From Reclinomonas americana ATCC 50394 (lineage: Eukaryota > Jakobida > Jakobea > Jakobida), in the NCBI GenBank assembly GCA_048213135.1, contig PS015223.1, positions 77,801 to 121,986 on the forward strand: DNA of 44,186 bases. The letters run 5' to 3'. The notes beneath the pieces are model-generated. The model was not told the origin of the DNA. It saw only the letters and a list, made by a program, of their open reading frames with translations, and ran no database searches. The position numbers and the translations under genes are program-made. Below are positions 41,901-44,186 of this stretch, piece by piece (positions within the stretch are counted from its first letter, which is position 1; every line of letters begins with the position of its first letter).

Positions 41901-44186
41901 GGACTGCGCGTGTACAGAAATACTGGCAAAAGACGGCGACTGAGAAACACGGCTCCAATCCCGAGGTGGTGGACAAGATCACTCGTGCTCTCGACGCTGC
42001 GCTGGCGTACATTGCCGGTGGAACTCCAGCAGCTTCATCCCGCAAACTGATTCGCCGCCGCTCGTCACTCTCGCAGCAGCAGTTTGTGCAATTGCGCAGG
42101 CGGTCAGTGGCCTTGACGCATCCTGGGCGCAACAGGCGAGTAAGCATCGCAGCAAGGCAAGACGATGACGGCGATGGTGACGAAACTGGCGATGGACGCG
42201 ATGCGAGACGGCTGGCGAGCAGCGACGGTGCCAGTGATCTGAAGCAGTTAGAAGGCGACGGCGATGCACGGCGTGGCTCCCTCGCCGCCGCAACGACACC
42301 GACTGGCGGTCGACTGCACCGACGAGCAAGTCGCGGTGGCTCGATTTCATCAACGGTGTCGCCGCGTGCAAGCTTCGTGTTGCACAAGAGCTCGTCGAAT
42401 GCGCTGGACGTTGGGCCTGCGTCTGGCAGAGGAGGAAGTAGACGGACTGCAACACCGGAGCAGGCCTCTGCACGGCGTGAGGAACCATCGACACTCGCAT
42501 CAACAGCGGACGACTCGGCCGGAACGACGGCTGCTGTGGAGCAAAACACTGCGCCGGCTGCGTCGTCCCGCATCCACTCAATTCTGGACCCACTGGAACC
42601 GAAGGAACAACTGCAGCGCGAACATAAACAGCAGGAACAACAGCAGCCGTCAGCAGTCACAGCATACCCACAGTCGCCGTCGGACCCGCTTCTGGAGCAG
42701 CTCCTCCAACCGCACCCGAGCCAATCATCGTCGCCAGACGGCACAGGCCAGTCAGCACATCAAGAGCAGAAGCAGCAGCAGCAGCAGCAGGAGCAACAAC
42801 AACAACAGCAGCAACAGCCGCAGCAACAGCAACCACAGCAGCAGCAACCACAACAGCAGCAGCAGCAGCAACAAGAACGCCAGCAGCGCCAGCACGGTCA
42901 GCATCAACAGGGCGACGCGGCTCCTGGCGACGAGGCAGCTGCTCAGATGCCATCGGAAGTGCGACAATCGCAGGACCAGCCTGTGCATCCGCCTTCGACA
43001 CCAGCGGATGAGCAGCCGGCGCCACTGGCTACGCCACAAGCCTCACCGCGTCAGCGGCAGCAGGAGATTGGCTCCCTCCGACGGCTACAGGACCAGCAAC
43101 AGCAACAAGACAAGTCGCAACAACGAGGCTCGCTGCAACAGCTCTCCTCCCGCAGCCAACACCGTCACATTTCCCTCGACCAGGCGCCAGTGTCGTCATC
43201 TCCTCGTGCACCTGACAGCGTGCGCCGACCCAAGGCACAGGCGCTGACGTTGGATCCAGCCAGCCAACGATCCATCGTGATCCAACCAGACATTGGCGTA
43301 CCGCTGCGAACTCACCCACCAGTCGCATCGAAGCCGACGCTGAAACCGATTGCAGTATCGACACCAAAGGCCACTGCTCCACCTCCGCAAGCACTGGACG
43401 TCGATGCGGCGAAGCCAGTGCCCGAGCCAACGCCAGAACCAGCTGCATCGTCACCTGCAACAACAACAACAGCAGCAAGTGACGCCACACCCGCGGCCGT
43501 CGACACGGCAACGGCTGACGACCCGGCCGCAGTGACCGTGGCTGACTCACAGCAAGAGGCCGATGCCGCGCCGGCAGAAGTGCGCCCAGAGCCTGTGGTG
43601 AAGAGGAGAATTCGAGCGCCACTGTACGACCCAAAGGCCTCACGCGATCGAACCGGATCAAGAGAGCGGCCGCCGAGTCGACCAACATCAATGGAAATCT
43701 CCGAATCGGCGGCGCTCGTGGTGGCAGCAGGCACGTCAGACCTGGACGACATTGGCACCTCCGTGCGTGGAGAGCAGCATCCGCCCAAGGATCCACTCTC
43801 GAAGAAGGAGTACCGTTACGTCGTCGTACGCACACCACAAGCAGCGCTGACTGACACGCACTGACCGACCGCGTGTGCACGACACAGATTTTGCCGTTTT
43901 CGACCCCACCGCCATGCTTGGCAACACGCGGCAGCCGCGCGCACCTGCGCATCAGGAGGCACCAAACCTGTTGCACTTGCGCAAGGAGGGCAGAAATGCT
44001 GCCAATCGGCGGTCACCATCGCCAGAACTGACGCCTGAGCCAGCAGCACGCGACAATCCCAACCCTCCGGTGCAACACGAGGTGACCCTCACTCTCGATG
44101 CAGACCTGCCGGTTGGCCAGGGTGCTGGTGGTCGGCGATCTCCACCACTACTGCCCAATCGCCGACCCGCTGCCTCACAGTCGACC
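39000..44186 (+). CDS. Large coiled-coil, glutamine-rich protein (partial, runs off the window)
   Basis: Fourteen exons are modelled: 39000-39392, 39478-39582, 39640-39756, 39821-40102, 40183-40257, 40335-40421, 40494-40544, 40624-40682, 40746-40878, 40949-41571, 41657-41729, 41799-41843, 41918-43814, 43888-44186 (open at the end), at least 1,413 codons. The N-terminal third is helical (TLMEPISTHIDHLATAIAEN; HFQQLYASLQAELGGLFDE; ARRDLEREQLMRELQTEF). Exon 10 has a long coiled coil (LRTNNAELEQQVAQQSAHIK). The 1.9-kb exon 13 is disordered, with RRRSSL/RRRS basic-Ser motifs that could be kinase sites, a poly-Gln tract and Pro/Ala/Thr-rich repeats. I do not recognise the family; a cytoskeletal or scaffold role is a guess. 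Exon 13 is joined to 14 by a GTTACGTC donor, removing a frame that would otherwise stop at 43864. Intron 5 begins GTTGCGTT. Confidence 0.65.
42763..42892 (+). repeat. CAG/CAA-rich tract encoding polyglutamine with Pro and Glu interruptions
   Basis: A near-continuous run of CAG and CAA codons with scattered CCG/CCA and GAG. Mixed codons suggest an old tract held at the protein level rather than a recent pure microsatellite expansion. Confidence 0.9.

Noticed and set aside
41893-42744. A 283-codon minus-strand frame opposite the coiled-coil gene
   Set aside because: It mirrors the GC-biased codons of the plus-strand exon, begins and ends arbitrarily and has no domain; a shadow frame.

Overview
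The window is nuclear DNA from an intron-rich, GC-rich, probably ciliated unicellular eukaryote. Nearly every gene is interrupted by short introns (mostly 56-220 nt, GT...AG). The gene set is eukaryotic: CLN3/battenin, a phosphatidylinositol-phosphate kinase, a FAM161-type centrosomal/ciliary protein, a PHD-ePHD chromatin scaffold, a MAPEG enzyme, a twin-CX9C protein, a SMIM13-like micro-membrane protein and a plant-RLK/IRAK-like kinase. FAM161 suggests a cilium, and the mix fits a free-living protist near the opisthokont/apusomonad part of the tree, but I cannot name the species. Eight N runs interrupt the assembly; four are exactly 20 N and look like placeholders, so local gene structure around them is unreliable.

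Layout. 1-2325: polypurine repeat, a gap and nondescript DNA. 2326-10509 (+): a 2,452-residue single-pass surface protein with about 15 fibronectin-III-like modules and a foreign-looking ~500-residue insert. 10729-13278 (+): a WD40 propeller, coiled coil and IRAK/RLK-like kinase in one chain. 13500-14239 (-): MAPEG enzyme. 15160-16092 (+): unknown protein, followed by a degenerate ~115-bp pyrimidine repeat running into a gap. 17762-18388 (+): SMIM13-like. 18501-22723 (-): AT-hook/EPL1-like/PHD/ePHD protein with an expanded repeat-bearing intron. 22744-22863 (+): orphan acidic C-terminus. 22914-23139 (-): twin CX9C protein. 23606-27454 (-): FAM161-like. 27548-27898 (+): unknown. 27932-30491 (-): CLN3. 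30590-33209 (+): unknown helical protein. 33241-34364 (-): GNAT acetyltransferase. 34363-36448 (+): PIP5K. 36570-38933 (+): membrane-anchored thioredoxin/PDI-like protein. 39000-44186 (+): large coiled-coil, polyQ protein that runs off the end.

I built the spliced models by hand. For each finished model the exon lengths sum to a multiple of three and the recognised domains read continuously across the junctions. Genes are tightly packed, with divergent pairs about 0-100 bp apart and convergent stops about 30-220 bp apart. CLN3, PIP5K and the thioredoxin-like protein suggest endomembrane functions, but nothing shows an operon-like pathway.

The strongest unusual signal is in the splice sites. 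Sixteen of about 82 modelled introns start with GTTGCG (usually GTTGCGT), as if one U were inserted into the other common donor, GTGCGT. Other points of interest are the WD40-kinase fusion, intronic tandem copies of a 3' splice site plus exon start in the PHD gene, the bacterial/phage-like insert in the FN3 protein, and a head-to-head gene pair whose start codons overlap.
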